A stretch of 64,000 nucleotides of DNA. Origin: Paguma larvata (lineage: Eukaryota > Chordata > Mammalia > Carnivora > Viverridae). This document shows, piece by piece, positions 12,756 to 24,165 of the stretch (the stretch's first letter is position 1; every line of letters starts with the position of its first letter). The position numbers and the translations under genes are program-made. The stretch lies in contig CM057832.1 in the NCBI GenBank assembly GCA_030068075.1, positions 78,462,502 to 78,526,501 on the forward strand, given 5' to 3'. The notes below the pieces were generated by a model that was given only the letters and a program-made list of their open reading frames with translations, did no database searches and was not told the DNA's origin.

Positions 12756-13379
12756 TAATCTTGCTGTCTCTGTAATAAAGTGAGAACACAGAGTTGCAAT
12801 TATGGGAACAAAACTATGGTAGTAATCACTATGCATTACAAGGGAACTAATGTCAAAGTAAAGATCATTTTTTTCATCTTTGCTGGACATCTGGGAAGCA
12901 ATCTTAAATGTATACACCATATAATATGTTGTGCCTGCAGTTAATTCTCTAAGAGCCTGTACAAAGTAACCGACACCCCATTGGGAAGGACTTAATCACT
13001 GTCTATAAGTGGGGCTATATACATTTTTAGTATGGTTACTGGTTTTGCCTTTTAAGCATTTTGTTAAAATGCTTAGTTTGTACCAATATTCCCTGCCATA
13101 ATGAAAGGGTAAAAAAAAGAAAAAAGACTCCTAGCAGATTACTAATTAGACTAGAGACTGTAGAGACTGTCAGATTCCTGTCCAAGTACATTTTTAATAT
13201 CATACTAATCTTACCTTTATCCTACTCACCTTCATGATTTTGCCTTAATATTTAAGGCAAATCAGGTAGGAATATAAGGCATGCCTTATAAGGCATATTA
13301 GGTAGGAAGCATTTGGGATGAAGTAACATATGAATGCCTGGAAATGCCTTAATGGAAAGGCAATATAATCAAGTAACTT

Positions 13380-13510
13380 AAAATATACACTATAAAGTCC
13401 TGTCGCCTAGCTGTGTAACCTTCAGCAAATTCCCTATCCTTTAAAACTACACTCTTTTACTCATAAAAAGAATGTCACAATACTAGTATTTAATAAATGA
13501 TAACCATATA
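13380..13510 (+). mobile_element. MIR relic
   Basis: 'ctagctgtgtaaccttcagc', 'aaattccctatcctttaaaa' and 'agtatttaataaatgata' follow the order of the MIR core (agctgtgtgaccttgggcaa...). Diverged, with approximate edges. Confidence 0.6.
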
Positions 13511-13809
13511 TCAGTGTTGTCATTAATACAGAATTGCGGTTCTAATAAAGTCTGAAGCATATGTATCAGTATTATAGCAGTGGTGGAAAAGTATGAAGGA
13601 CATTTTCATGATGTAAGAAGTGAATTTTATTTTCAAAGATCTTGCAAATAATATTTTCATTGTTTCCTCAGCAACACTTAAGCTGTAAGTTTTTATTCTC
13701 AGAATTGGATATTTGACAGTGAATGTCAGCTGAGAAAAGACAAGTTAGGTTGTGACTCACATATGAGTGAGAGCCCTTATTTAAATGTGCATGTTAAAAT
13801 CCTTCCCTC

Positions 13810-13970
13810 TTACTTTTAAATACTAAGAACAAATTGAGGGTTGATGGGGGGTAGGGGAGAGGGGAGAGTGGGTGACGGGCACTGAGGAGGGCACTTGTGG
13901 AGATGAGCGCTGGGTGTTGTATGGAAACTAATTTGACAATAAATTGTTAAATAAAATAAAATAAATAAAA
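13810..13970 (+). mobile_element. Carnivore L1, 5'-truncated 3' end, sense
   Basis: About 160 bp matching the carnivore L1 3' end: 'aaattgagggttgatgggg', 'actgaggagggcacttgtgg', 'gatgagcgctgggtgttgta', 'aatttgacaataaattg', then an A-rich tail built from aaaat units. The target-site duplication is 'aaaatccttccctc' (13796-13809) and 'aaaattcttccctc' (13967-13980), one mismatch. It is a dead-on-arrival insertion without coding capacity. Confidence 0.93.
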
Positions 13971-14307
13971 TTCTTCCCTCGAAGCTGCACAGTGGCCTTG
14001 GTGCAAGATATGATAGATGGGAGGACTGAGAACTAGAAATTTCTGTAGGGCTTTTGTTTGCAGGCTCCAGTCCTAAACAATATGGCAGGTGTGGAAGGGG
14101 TGGATGGACAAGGCTGAGAGGCATGTTACAGCTTATACGGCTAAAGGAAAAAAATAGGGGCAGAAAAGAAAAGATTAATATCACGTAAATCCTGGGTTCA
14201 GTATTTGCCTAGTACAACCACATTGTGGGATTCTGCCTAAGAGTGGACTGGCTTGCTATAGTTTGTAGATTTCTCTGGCAGGTCACCACAAGTGGGTATT
14301 CCAGTAA

Positions 14308-14685
<378 letters not shown>

Positions 14686-15880
14686 TGACCTTGCCCCTGT
14701 GCATTTCTGCTCTCTTTTGTAGAATGGAGGAAAGGAAACCTTCCTCCCAGGATTCTTAAAATAATTAGTATGATATCAGACAGTAACTATTGCTATTATT
14801 AATAGTGACATGAAGCTTTCTATAGTGATCCACTGTTTATTACTTTCTGGGTCTCATTCATTAAGTCATGTTTTTTTTTCTATCTCTTTCAGTTTAAAAA
14901 AAAAAGAAAATCTTACCTTTAGGTCTCTGTTTTGTTCTCTTGATAACTAGCATTTCTCTCAATTCAAGGTATAAGTGATCATCTCAGGTTATTTTCTTCC
15001 CTGTTCTAACAGAGATCTTGCCACCTAAAGTGAGGGCTTTTGCTCTAAGCAGCTGTGTTCAATAATGTTCCCAGTAGAAGAACTCCATATGAAAAGCATT
15101 TTGTTTGGAACAGAGGCTTTAGGAAATAATACAAATTTTACTTCTAAGAGTTGCTGCTTCTAAATTTCAGCTTTCATTATGAACCTCTCCCTCCTTGGCT
15201 GGCAGATTTTGCCATGAGAAAAGTATACCATATGTTTTTAGAAATTCTAGAAATGCTATATTTCAACAAGCTTGCTTCTAACAGTTTGAGAGTTGGTTGA
15301 GGGTGGGACAGTTGGAGGTGGCTGCTCTCAGGCACACCATGAAGTTTTCCAAGTTTGGAGAGGAAATTTTGCTTAGAGAAGCATACTGCAAAATGCAAGG
15401 GAAGTCACTTCACACTAGTTAGAGTCTAAAAATGGGCAGGAGAGCCACCTCTCCACCCTCTCTCTTCTCACCTCCCTCCTCCTTCTTCCATCTTTCTCTC
15501 CTCTTGGAGGATTTTCTTCCCCAAGAATGGCTGACTGTACTATTCTCACAGTATTTCCTTAAGGAAATCAATTCTGAGCTCTACATTAGAGTAAAACCAA
15601 TTTTGAGCAATGTATTGGGAAGAAGAGGAGGCTATGTGCAGCCTAGGGAAAAAGTGGGGGGTGGGGGGTTAATCTTGGCCTATGCAGAACTGAAGGCAAT
15701 GGAGATTCGGCAACTTCCTTATCCACCCAAGGGATGTTTTCACCTACACGAAGTCATGAAGGGTCCCCAACTCAGCATAATTCTCATTCACAGTATGGGA
15801 TAGAGCCATGTACACTGTGCATCCTCTGAAACCATGTATTAGTTAAGTCATGAAAGTTCATCCTATAAGAAAAGTGCTCC

Positions 15881-16019
15881 AAAAAAAAAAAAAAAAAGGA
15901 GAAGAAGAAGAGGAAGAGGAAGAGGAAGAAAGAAGAAAGAAGAAAGAAGAAAGAAGGAGGAGGGAGAGGGGGAGGGGGAGGAGGAGGAGGAGGAGGAGGA
16001 GAAGGAGGAGGAGGAGGGA
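15881..16019. repeat. 139-nt uninterrupted polypurine tract
   Basis: The + strand has only A and G over 139 nt: A17, then GAA/GAG units, then GAAA units, then GGGGA and GGA units up to 'gagggatgg'. The mixed units show it grew by repeated slippage. Polypurine tracts of this length can adopt triplex (H-DNA) structure. The translated stretches it generates (E/K/R or S/P/L runs) are artefacts, not proteins. Confidence 0.97.
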
Positions 16020-16270
16020 TGGAAATGGATCCACAGAGGGCCAAAGTTCTTCACTGGAAATACAATACAATAATGTTCAGAATGAAGTGACTAGCCACCC
16101 CTCAACCTCCCAGCCCAAAATAAAGGCCAAGTGCTGTAGATAAGGAAGTGGCTTAGCAGGCAATATCATCATAGGGTGGCACGCCCTGTGATGTCATAGG
16201 GTACTTGAATGGTGTGACCAGAGGCTTTGTGCCTCATGTCATACAGCTGATATATGTTGGGATTTCCAAG

Positions 16271-16457
16271 TTTATTTCTTTGTTTTGAGAGAGAAAGAAT
16301 GTAGGGGAGGAGCAGAGAGACAGGGAGAGAGAGAGAATCCCAAGCAGGCTCTCCACCGTCAGCATAGAGCCTGACATGGGGCTTGAACTCATGAACCATA
16401 AGATCATAACCTAAGCCAAAGTCAGATGCTTAACTGACTATGCCACCCAGATGCCCC
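16271..16457 (-). mobile_element. Felid SINE, antisense, diverged
   Basis: It shows 'tttatttctttgttttgaga', 'gaatcccaagcaggctctcc', 'ggcttgaactcatgaacca' and 'gccacccagatgcccc'. Several substitutions and lost CpGs suggest an older copy. No clear target-site duplication was seen. Confidence 0.88.
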
Positions 16458-18294
16458 ATAGGATATGTGTATATTATGATATTTAATGGCAGAGGAAAAA
16501 CTCAAAGAGGCACATCTTTCACCCTCCTCTCAAAGTGTGAACACATATGACATTGAACTTTGAGAGCCCTCCCCAAGCCCCACGTAGCTCTATGAAGCCC
16601 AGAACTATCTGTTGGCAATCTGGTTAGGCACAGTCAGCTACATGATTTTGTAGAGCCCAGTGTAAAATGAAAATGTAGGCCCCCAGCAGGGGCAGGGAAA
16701 GCAATCTCCCTTTCCCATGGCCAACAACCCCAACACACAGTGGACAGGCAACCGTCCAAAGAACTTCTTTCTCCATAGTGGCACATACTCAGTATCTGGT
16801 GTGGGTGAGACTTGCCACTGAGTCACCTGTGAAACACACCATGGCGCTGCTGGCCTAAGGAAGGGACAGCTATGTCCTTTCTCTGTCCTGAATGCTACAG
16901 GGAATACACCCAACCCCACCCTTCCCCTTGCCTGTGCTCACGTCCCAGGCAGGGATGGAAGTGAGGGGGAACAAAACCCCATTGCTGCCCCAGGCAACAT
17001 TGGGGCGGGAAGGCTAGACTGCCTAGGACACCAGAGGTGGGAGCAGATAGCCAAGATCCCCTGTCCCCAGGAGGCAGCAGGAGGCGGGTTGTGGGACCAT
17101 GGACAATGTGTGAGATGAGACTCCGAGCCCTCTGCAAGTGCTCCACTGCGCCATCAGACTTTCCCTACAAAGCATAAATTCATAGTTAAAATTGTTAAGA
17201 ATCCAAAGAAAGCAAGTGCAGAGCACTAAACCCTGAGCACTGCCTTTCTGAGCAGTGTGACCATGCTGGTTGCAGGTCCATGAAGCTGACACTCAGACTA
17301 GGTCTCACCTATACTAGATAGTGTCACAGCAGTCACTGTGAAGAAAAGCCTTTCTTTCAGAGTCTAATCAGCCAAATGAGGGCCAATTTTCTTCCTTTAT
17401 TTTTTTAAAACCAAATATTTAACAAGTGGGAGTCCCCTGCTATTCAGACACAATGAGCATTTTGTCCACTTTGAATACTTGCCCTTGAATTATTCTGAGT
17501 CTCTTGTCTAGACAAAGGGGTGGAGCTGACAGCTAGTCAGATGTCTTGTTTTATCAGGCAGGATGGTTGTTTTGTGCCAACCTGTGCCTTCTTTACTTTT
17601 TCCCCTCCCCAGCAAACCAGCACACTGTTCAGACAAAGGGAAAAATCAGCAACTACTGTCGGTTAAAGGATATTAGTCTTCAGGTGGGGAAGACATGGTT
17701 GAATATTCACCACAACTGAAATGAAACAGATCAACTAACTTAACGTCTTTGATCCCTGTTTCTGACCAGAATATTTGAAAGTTGAGATGATTTTTTAACC
17801 CTAAAAACTCTAGAGGGCAGATTAACTTTGACCTTTATTATTTAAAAAAAAAATAAGAAGATACACCACTAGTTTTTTGTTTTTTGTTTTTTTTTCCTTT
17901 AAGACAGCCCAAGATGAGGCTTGGGTCTTCAAAATGCCATTGGAGTATGGACACAACGTGAGGCAGAATCTGCCAGTGTTTGGTAGAAGTTTCAGTTGGA
18001 GGGAAGAGAATCTTTATTAACATGTGTGGGCCACGTGGGAACCATATCTGCTCAGGGACATTATGTATGTGTGTTATCACATAGGCAGTACAGCATGATG
18101 TCAAGGAGCTCTGGTCACCAAAGATGCTTCAGGGGATTGATGCAGAGATTCTCTGCTTGGAGGATCATGGTAGCCTGTGGGCTACTACCAATGCCCGTGG
18201 CCAAGAATCACTCCCTGAGAGTCTCCCTTATTGGTCAGGGATAGAACTTAGGCATCTGAAATATTTGAAAAGGTGGGCAAGTTATTCTCTTTAG

Positions 18295-19324
18295 TGTTGG
18301 GAACCGTTTTGGGCTCGCGGGTTGAGACCCCTCCCTGTGTGGAAAAGGTTGAAGCAAAGCTCCCACCAGCCAAACTGGCGCCTAGTCTTACCTCCTTCTA
18401 AATAATCTTCCAGGCCTGGATTTCTTGAACTGCTCTCGTTGGCCCAAGAGATATAATGCTCTTTGATTTTATGGCACACTGAAAGGGGGACCCCAGAGTT
18501 CGATGTCTTGATGGATAAAATCCAAATGAGAGTAACCTGGCCAGAAGTAACCTCAAAGTTGCTTCTTGGGGATAGGTTACACAAATTGATCATATAGAAT
18601 AACAGTTATGAGTTGGCTAGAAATTAGTAGATTTTAGGCCCCAAGACTCCTTGAACCAAACTAGATTTTCCCTGCAGGTATCGCATTGTGTTAATCATCC
18701 ACTCAGCCCCACCATAAAACCTCAAGGCACATCTCTGTAAAGCTTCTCTCAGTATTTGATTAACAGACTGATGGGAGAGATTGTAAAGAGACTTAAGACC
18801 TTCTCTGGAGGTTAGCCTACCCCAAAAGTTAGAAGCACTGTTTATAGATAAGGTACAAACAGTAGCCAAACAAAAGTAGCTACACATATCTTCACTGATC
18901 AACAACAAATATTGAGTACCTTCCTGAGGTTAACATTTCACAAATCCTTTTGTAATTCTTATCCCCACACTCCCTTATAATAAAAAGGCAATAACAAAAT
19001 ACTCTTGCAAAAGCTACCATAAAAGAATAGATAGACATGAGCCCTTACGATTATGGATAGAATGACTCCTAATCTACCTATAGATGACTAACATAGGTCT
19101 TGAGGCAACAATGTATGTTGTAAAGAATGCCTTGTCAGTGATGTAATGTCACTCGCTACCTTTAAAAATAAAGACACTGAGACCAGGAGGGCAGAGATGC
19201 CAGAATTGCCAGGGCTGCCTGCTTGGTCATCAGACTCCATCTCTCTCGTGGCTCTCTCACTTCATTTCGCCTGACCGTCCGTCCTTCGTGGACCCTTAGA
19301 TTCGCCAGAACAAGGACCCCGGCA
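18295..19324 (+). mobile_element. Solo LTR of an endogenous retrovirus (class II-like)
   Basis: The 1030-bp block starts 'tgttgggaaccg' and ends 'aaggaccccggca', so it has the TG...CA ends of an LTR. A polyadenylation signal 'aataaa' lies at 19167-19172 in the sense orientation, leaving about 150 nt to the 3' end, a plausible R-U5 size. It is bracketed by 'ctttag' (18289-18294) and 'cttcag' (19325-19330), a 6-bp target duplication with one mismatch; 6 bp is usual for betaretrovirus-like (ERVK) elements. No primer-binding site, gag, pol or env sequence flanks it, so it is a recombined solo LTR. Two antisense ORFs (18291-18593 and 18624-18908) lie within it and resemble no protein I recognise. 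Class assignment rests on end sequences, length and duplication size. Confidence 0.85.
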
Positions 19325-19349
19325 CTTCAGCCAGGCTTAAAAAGTACTA

Positions 19350-19480
19350 AATGATCTCCATTTCTTTACTTGTATTGTAGATAAGGCAACTCGAGCCCAG
19401 AGAAGTTAAATTCTTTTCTGAGAGCTACTCAGTTATTCAACGACAAAGATAATTCTCAAACCAGGGCTGCTCAGGGTTCC
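19350..19480. mobile_element. MIR-like relic
   Basis: 'gagcccagagaagttaaatt', 'gagctactcagttattca' and 'aaaccagggctgctcaggg' follow the MIR-type phrase (gcccagagaggttaagt...cacacagctagtaag...). It begins just past the solo LTR. Diverged. Confidence 0.55.
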
Positions 19481-20033
19481 CCATGAGTTCTGTTTCTTCT
19501 CTGTCATATGTGCTTGGTATAGACTACAAGAGATGTCTTGAAGGGAAGATAATAACTATTATATTTCTAGCTCTTTTATAAGGGTTTTGAAGACTTTGTA
19601 GTAGAATTACAAATTGACTCTTATTTGATGAGATTAATTAAACTCAAAAACTAGGAGCAGGAGGAGGTCTTTGTAACCATTTTCTGAGCCTTTCCTAGCA
19701 CTTTGTGGTATTCTGCCCTGAATTCCCAGGCTTGTCGAGCCTGGGAAAGTACAATAGCAATGAATCCAGCATCTCTCTCCTTTTGCAGAGATATTGTGAC
19801 CCCGGAAGGAGGCACTCATAGCTGACAGCGAGTGAAGGGTCCTTACTCCCTTTCTTCTCAGCACCAAGCCACATCTTACCAAATTGTGTGCCCCTCCCTG
19901 GCAGTTCATTCAAATATCTCATAAAAATCAGAACGTGAGGACCAAGGAAGAAGATAGTGAGATACTAAAGCTCTGGGTTAGACATTGTCTTCCTTGAGTG
20001 AGCGCCAGGTAGCTTTTTAAAACTAACTTAGGG

Positions 20034-20245
20034 GGGCACCTGGGTGGCTCAGTCGATTGAGCCCCTGACCTCAGCTCAGGTCATGAGCTCACTGCTCGTG
20101 GGTTCGAGCCCCGCATCAGGCTCTACGCTGACAGCTCAGAGCCTGGAGCTTGCTTCAGATTCCGTCTCTCTCACTCCGCCCCTCTCCTGCTTGTGCTCTG
20201 TCTCCCTCTCTCTCAAATATAAAATAAAACATTAAAAAAAATAAA
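20034..20245 (+). mobile_element. Felid SINE, sense, young-looking
   Basis: A full copy: 'ggcacctgggtggctcagtc', 'gagccccgcatcaggctcta', 'ctcagagcctggagcttgct', a CT-rich middle and an A-rich tail. The target-site duplication 'aaaactaacttaggg' is exact at 20019-20033 and 20246-20260 (the first A residues are shared with the tail). Intact duplication and retained CpGs suggest a relatively recent insertion. Confidence 0.96.
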
Positions 20246-20384
20246 AAAACTAACTTAGGGAGCAGTAACAAGATGGCCCCAAAACAGACATGGGTCCTCT
20301 CTTAGAGACTCTTCTTTATCTGGGGCTGTGGCTGTAAGTTATTTAGAAAAGGCGACAGTGCCGGACTTGATTATACAGAATCTT

Positions 20385-20605
20385 ATTTGCTACTAATCAT
20401 CTCGTCCAATTAATTCTGAGCCGTCTTGTGGAGCAGGTAAGTAGCACCTAATTAAGGGCTTGTATTTAAACCTTTCAAGTCATTTGCATAATTATCTTCA
20501 AGTTTTCCCTTACTAATTACTCTGCTTATTAGATCAGGTTGAGCCCCTTGTTATAGTTTTTATATAATTTAGATAATTATTCCTATGCCTCCTTGTCACA
20601 CTTAA
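20385..20605. promoter_or_regulatory. Candidate conserved intronic element with homeodomain/POU motifs
   Basis: Repeat-free sequence contains several TAAT-type homeodomain cores: 'aattaatt' (20408-20415), 'ctaattaag' (20449-20457) and 'ctaattac' (20513-20520). It also has an octamer-like 'atttgcat' (20482-20489) overlapping 'ataattat'. Such clustering is typical of developmental enhancers, but AT-rich DNA yields these words by chance as well. A consensus splice donor, cag/gtaagt, lies inside at 20434-20442. Function is inferred only. Confidence 0.25.
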
Positions 20606-22022
20606 AGCTCTAACTGGTGAGTGTGCAGGAATGAATGCCTTATTCTCTGAACATTGCCAGTGGGAGGGAGAGTGAGAGGGAGTCGGGAGGGTCGAGGTTG
20701 CTGGGATGAGGGGTCTGTCAACAGCAAGGCATCTACAGTCTTACACTCTTTAAACACTTTAGGATTGACTTTGATTTTTTTTTAATGTCTTTGCATCATG
20801 CAAGTTTAATCTGGAATCATCGCTGATTGACAGTTACCAAATATGAGATTAAATGAATCCCATTTCACAAAATAAAAGAGTTAATCACTAGGCTATGGCT
20901 AACTAAACAGCTTTACTTAAGCATGGTAAGATATTGGAGGGGTTTGGTAATTGCCACCTTGATTTCCACTTTCCACCTTGTAATCTTTAAGCCAATGAAT
21001 TAGCAGCACCCTTGGAAGTTCTTTCTAAAACTGAGACTAAAACAAGAATATATCACTCAAAATACTGGTCCCAATCACAGACCTATAGGAAAAGAAGGAA
21101 AGAACTAACCCTCCTCTGAGAAACCCATCTTGCCTCTAGAAAATTCCCATCTCCTTGCCTCTACAAAATTTTATGCTATATAATCCTGGTAGGAACTGCA
21201 GAGACTACCCCCTTGAGACCTACTTATATCTCAGGGAAGTTTTATTTTCTTAAACCTTTAGCTTTGGCTTATCAGCCAGCACCAATCACCTGGAAATACC
21301 TGGTATCTGACTTTGAGAAATCACAAAAACCATACAGAATAAATTACAATGGCATTTTCATTTCCAAAGTTTTGTGGGTCATCAAACAAGGAATGCAGTA
21401 GCCAATGACACCACACATTAGCTCTCCAAGTATTTTCTTTCTAGGGAACTTGTACATGCATTGAACCACCATCAGTATTAAACTCTCACTGCAAAACTAA
21501 CAACTCCAGAGCCTTAGAGAGCCAGTATCAGCAAAATTATCTTAGCAGTTCAATATGACACGGTCTCCTTGGCCGCAGCTTTAATTAAAAATACTCATTT
21601 TAAAATGTGGCTACAAAGAATTTAAAAAATAAAATGATGCTTATCACATTTCTCAACAGAAAGGAAAAATGGGCCAAATTTCCCCCAACAGTCTGGGAAG
21701 AAAAACTTTAAAAATAAGTGTTCAAATAGAGTTAACAATGGGAATTCCAGTACTCCGAACAAGCACGACTCACAATTACCAACTGATAATTTCCAAGACG
21801 TAAAGATGGCTTTGCAGTATTAGGAAGAGGATTTGTCATTTACTGTTTCCAGGAGTGTAGCCACATTTATCATTCTGCAGCTTTTCCATTTTCATTTTAA
21901 AAACTGGGCAAAGTTATGTGAGTGAAAATTTAGGGCTAAAGAGATGACTCGTTCACTGTCGGAGCCAAATTGTTCCACCAACTCTCAAGTTCAGGATACC
22001 AAAGGAAAATTATTATATTTTA

Positions 22023-22234
22023 GGGGGTGCCTGGGTGGCTCAGTCAGTTAAGAGTCTGACTTCGTCTCAGGTCATGATCTAAGGGTCTGTGAGTTCCAGC
22101 CCCGTGTCAAGCTCTGTGCGGACAGCTCAAAGCCTGGATTCTGCATCAGATTCTGTGTCTCCTTCTCTCTCTGCCCCTTCCCCATTCACGCTCTGTCTCT
22201 CTCTCAAAAATAAACACTAAAATTTTAAAAAACA
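22023..22234 (+). mobile_element. Felid SINE, sense
   Basis: Head 'gggggtgcctgggtggctca', 'agttccagccccgtgtcaag', 'gctctgtgcggacagctcaa', a CT-rich middle and an A-rich tail. Similar flanks, 'aaaattattatatttta' upstream and 'aaaattatatttta' (22235-22248) downstream, suggest a target-site duplication altered by a 3-bp indel. Confidence 0.94.
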
Positions 22235-23394
22235 AAATTATATTTTAATTAAACAACCCCAGCCTTTTCTAAGTAGTAACAATTATTTCTCCCCGCACCC
22301 CGCCCCCCCCTTACACACACATACAACGCACACCCAGCCTCTGCCCACCCTGGGTGTTATAAAGGGGACAATGCTGTCTAGTTTGTGACATGTCTATGAA
22401 CTCCATATTTAGTGTGGGGTAAGGCCACGGTAGAGTTGAGTCCTGTTCTGATGAATGAATAGTAACATTTCTAATGATGAAGCAGTAAGAGTGGCTTTAG
22501 AAAAACTGCCGTCAAGTCACCTGCTAACCAAAAAGAACTTTAGAATCAAGAACAAACTCTCAGGCTTCAGTTACCAAAGCCCTGTGTCATTCCAACAAAA
22601 GAAGTCCTTAGTTTTCAATGATAGTCTCACAATTTAATTTATGTTGGTGAAATGTTATTCAAAAGATGTGTTCTTTATGAAAATCATGCTGTATGCCTTG
22701 GCCTCCAAAGCACCTAAGAACAGATCAAATAGTACAATTTCAGCTAGAGCGAACCTCTATTTTATACAGAGCATTCTGGAAGTGCTGGCCTGGATGTCAT
22801 CCGCTCATCACGCATCAGCCAGGCAGGGGCACTAATGACAGAAAGGCAAAGGAGAAGATTATTGTGGGCCCCGGCAACATGATTTGAGCTCAGCTTATCT
22901 CTAGAAATTGTAAAGTGAGGAACTAAGGGCATGTGGGTGAAGGATGGGTGAGGTAGCCTGAGCCCCAGTCACTCCCCAGGTAACTCCGAGTTGAGAAACC
23001 AAGTGCTACTTTAACATACCCACTAAAGAGCTAAAGGCAAGTTTTTTGGATCCCTTATATACAGAAGTAATTTAAAAGGTGAATGTTTGTAACCTTTATT
23101 CAATTTACATGTGTTGCTTTTTCTGCCACACCAGGTCATTTTCCACAATTTAATCCTCAGAGTGGACTGCGAGGTGGTCAGGATCACCCCCATTTCACCA
23201 GAGAAGGTGCTCCAATTGGCCAAATGTCTTACAGCAGCAGTGCCTGATGCTAGGGTATGGTGCTGCCTATGGTTGGAAAATCTGTAAATGGAACCACAAT
23301 CACCCACCACATCAGAGTAATGCCCAAGTGACCAGAGTTAGAATACCCATCAGGAAGATTTCTTGTTATTTGTAAGGTGATCCCTTAGCAATTA

Positions 23395-23735
23395 ATGAGC
23401 TCACATGTGGATGGACAAAATTGCTTATCTTCACGACCAAAATAGCTCCTCATTTCAAATCACACTAACTGTTTATTAATTGCTCTGGGAACAACGATTT
23501 ATGACCTTGAAGCTGCTGATTCGGCACATGAGTTAGCTGTTATAGTACAAGCACCTGACTAACTTGCTTTTTATGAGTGTAAGAATATAATTTAAAAATT
23601 GACATCGTCACATAATCGTACAGTGTCGTTTCATCGCTTCATTTGAATTAGCCTCTTATCCTCCAAACCACTTACTGGGTTACTAAACAATAACAATGAC
23701 AAAAAGCAATTAATTGATTAATTGACTTAAATTCT
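23395..23735. promoter_or_regulatory. Candidate conserved intronic element with nuclear-receptor-like site
   Basis: Unique sequence with several retained CpGs (acaacgattt, gattcggcac, catcgtcacataatcgtac) in an otherwise CpG-poor intron. It contains 'tgaccttga' (23502-23510), the complement of TCAAGGTCA, a perfect ERR/NR5A-type half-site consensus, together with 'ttattaattg' and 'caattaattgattaattg' homeodomain-like words. These features suggest constraint but do not prove it. Confidence 0.25.
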
Positions 23736-23971
23736 TCCTTTACAAAACAAAACAAAGTAAAAAAACTTTTGCCTTTTATTCTCCAAGCATTAGGTGGTTG
23801 GAGATAATTTGGGTGTCTGAAAATGACTGTTTTCTATTTATTGTCACCTGAATAATTCCTCCAGTATTTCCTCCATTCTTCTCTGTGATTTTCATGTAAA
23901 ATATTGAGTGTTCTTTCTTCCCTTTGGCCCAATGACGAACACAAGACTCCACTTAGAATCTTCTCTCTGGG

Positions 23972-24051
23972 GAAGAGTTATAAACCTTGCTTCTTATGTG
24001 GTCCCTAAGGAGAAGAGTTATAAACCTTGCTTCTTATGTGGTCCCTAAGGA
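23972..24051. repeat. Perfect 40-bp tandem duplication
   Basis: The 40-bp unit starting 'gaagagttataaaccttgct' and ending 'gtggtccctaagga' occurs at 23972-24011 and again at 24012-24051 without a mismatch. Identity over both copies points to a recent duplication. It overlaps the start of a MER5A-like relic, whose 'gtggtccct' word is therefore present twice. Confidence 0.98.
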
Positions 24052-24165
24052 GCTAGTGAGAAATGCAGTACCTCAAACCCCACCCAGAACCTACTGATTC
24101 CCGACCTGCATTTTTGACAAGGTCTCCAGGTGAGTTGTGCATGTCAAAGTTTGAGAAGCACAACT
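23990..24165 (+). mobile_element. MER5A-like hAT DNA-transposon relic
   Basis: 'gtggtccctaaggagctag', 'gagaaatgcagtacctcaa', 'ccccacccagaacctactga', 'caaggtctccaggtgagttg' and 'caaagtttgagaagcac' follow the MER5A consensus in order. This is a non-autonomous Charlie-type element without coding capacity. Its 5' part is doubled by the 40-bp tandem duplication. Confidence 0.8.

Noticed and set aside
13816..14184. 122-codon antisense ORF in the intron between exons A and B
   Set aside because: It runs through the antisense of a carnivore L1 3' end and low-complexity text, so it is not a gene.
15784..16143. Glu/Lys/Arg-rich and Pro/Ser/Leu-rich ORFs on both strands
   Set aside because: All arise from the 139-nt polypurine tract.
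16640..17060. GC-richer block considered as a CpG island or alternative promoter
   Set aside because: GC content is moderately raised but CpG dinucleotides are sparse, with no TATA or initiator context and no coding first exon.
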